Of a stretch of 7,049 nucleotides of DNA, positions 6,133 through 7,049 are shown piece after piece. This stretch comes from CAMBDR01 sp046597185 (lineage in GTDB: Bacteria; Pseudomonadota; Gammaproteobacteria; Burkholderiales; Burkholderiaceae_D). A program made the translations under genes and the position numbers. The stretch lies in NCBI GenBank assembly GCA_046597185.1, contig JBKJLF010000220.1, positions 1-7,049 on the forward strand. Direction: 5' to 3'. Position 1 is the stretch's first letter, and every line of letters starts with the position of its first letter. Below the pieces are notes generated by a model that did no database searches, was not told the DNA's origin, and saw only the letters and a list, made by a program, of their open reading frames with translations.

Positions 6133-6165
6133 AAAAAAAGCCGGAATCACTCCCGGCTTTTTTTT
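6133..6165. terminator. Bidirectional intrinsic terminator
   Basis: AAAAAAAGCCGG (6133-6144) pairs perfectly with CCGGCTTTTTTT (6153-6164) across an 8-nt loop. An A-run on the left and a run of eight T on the right give Rho-independent termination in both directions. It lies between the convergent RIO kinase and clpA genes, 47 bp after the kinase stop and 26 bp beyond the clpA stop. Confidence 0.95.
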
Positions 6166-6190
6166 ACAGTAACAGCTTAATCTGGCGAAT

Positions 6191-7049
6191 TTACTCAACC
6201 TCCACCACCTCAGCAGGCAGTGGCGGTGGATTGACATCCCCTTCCGAGAAATCCAGTTTGACTTGATCTTTTTCATCCAAATCCACAGTAACCCGACCAC
6301 CCGTCACCAAACGGCCAAACAATAATTCATCAGCCAAGGCTTTGCGGATCAAGTCTTGAATCAATCGTGACATTGGCCGCGCGCCCATCAAGGGGTCAAA
6401 GCCTTTCTTGGCCAGATACTGCCGCAAATGACTGGTGAAAATCGCTTCGACTTTTTTCTCATGCAATTGCTCTTCCAGTTGCATGATGAATTTATCGACC
6501 ACGCGCAAGATGACCTCTTCATCCAATGCCCGGAAGCTGATGATGGCATCCAGACGATTGCGGAATTCTGGCGTAAACATACGCTTGATATCAGCCATTT
6601 CATCGCCCGCTTCTTTGCTGTCGGTAAAGCCAATCGCGCGTTTTTGCAGGCTCTCAGCCCCGGCATTGGTGGTCATCACGATAATCACATTGCGGAAATC
6701 CGCCTTGCGCCCATTGTTATCGGTCAGCGTGCCATGATCCATTACCTGCAACAGGATATTGAATACATCGGGATGTGCTTTTTCGATTTCATCCAGCAAC
6801 AAAACCGCGTGCGGTTTCTTGGTAATGGCTTCGGTCAGCAAACCACCCTGGTCAAAACCGATATAGCCCGGTGGCGCACCAATCAGGCGGCTCACGGCAT
6901 GCCGCTCCATGTATTCCGACATGTCGAAGCGGATCAACTCAATGCCCATGATGAAGGCCAATTGCTTGGCCACCTCGGTTTTACCCACACCAGTTGGTCC
7001 GGAGAACAGGAAGGAGCCAATCGGCTTGTCGGTTTTGCGCAAACCCGCG
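6191..7049 (-). CDS. clpA: ATP-dependent Clp protease ATP-binding subunit ClpA, C-terminal part
   Basis: The last 285 codons of ClpA, the AAA+ unfoldase that feeds substrates to ClpP, are present; the frame runs off the right edge, so the N-domain and D1 ring are missing. Counting from the first complete codon in the fragment, the D2 module shows Walker A GPTGVGKT (17-24), pore-loop GYIG (61-64), Walker B VLLLDEIEKAH (82-92), sensor 1 TTNAG (126-130), arginine finger in FTPEFRNR (158-165) and sensor 2 GARPM (222-226). The IGF tripeptide (139-141) is the ClpP-docking loop. This loop, with the absence of a ClpB-type coiled-coil context, separates ClpA from ClpB. The tail after about 265 is short and acidic, ending EVVEVE. 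In proteobacteria the adaptor gene clpS usually lies just upstream, which here would be outside the window. Transcription ends at the shared terminator. Confidence 0.97.
   Translation of the reverse strand, partial: AGLRKTDKPIGSFLFSGPTGVGKTEVAKQLAFIMGIELIRFDMSEYMERHAVSRLIGAPPGYIGFDQGGLLTEAITKKPHAVLLLDEIEKAHPDVFNILLQVMDHGTLTDNNGRKADFRNVIIVMTTNAGAESLQKRAIGFTDSKEAGDEMADIKRMFTPEFRNRLDAIISFRALDEEVILRVVDKFIMQLEEQLHEKKVEAIFTSHLRQYLAKKGFDPLMGARPMSRLIQDLIRKALADELLFGRLVTGGRVTVDLDEKDQVKLDFSEGDVNPPPLPAEVVEVE

Overview
The window looks like ordinary chromosomal DNA from a Gram-negative proteobacterium. The proteins have the character of Betaproteobacteria: a ClpA with the proteobacterial IGF loop, a bacterial RIO kinase of about 280 residues, and a small DUF4442 protein. 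That placement rests on protein character alone and is only moderately certain. Coding density is high and most genes have moderate to high GC. I see no tRNA, rRNA, insertion sequence, integrase or CRISPR array.

Layout, left to right. (1) The left edge holds the first 33 codons of a minus-strand molybdopterin oxidoreductase, recognised by its iron-sulfur motif. (2) A 275-bp divergent spacer separates it from a plus-strand M20D amidohydrolase (hippurate hydrolase type). (3) Convergent to that lies a minus-strand pair: a zinc-free MDR quinone oxidoreductase followed 10 nt later by a DUF4442 thioesterase-fold protein, probably one transcript. (4) A 366-bp divergent spacer with a clear 17-bp dyad leads to a plus-strand gene for a 562-residue AlbA_2 (Schlafen-type)/HATPase/winged-helix protein. 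Its linker carries two arrays of a 12-nt tandem repeat encoding MDGD. (5) A 136-bp spacer with nested inverted repeats and a plausible promoter precedes a RIO-family serine kinase gene. (6) A strong bidirectional terminator separates that gene from the convergent 3' part of clpA, which runs off the right edge.

The genes do not form one obvious pathway. The metabolic genes on the left (amidohydrolase, oxidoreductase, thioesterase-like protein) are separate from the regulatory and proteostasis genes on the right (AlbA_2 ATPase, RIO kinase, ClpA). I found no convincing new multi-gene system. The most distinctive feature is the in-frame minisatellite in the AlbA_2 protein, whose two arrays are exactly nine repeat units apart. 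After that come the dyads in the two regulatory spacers.
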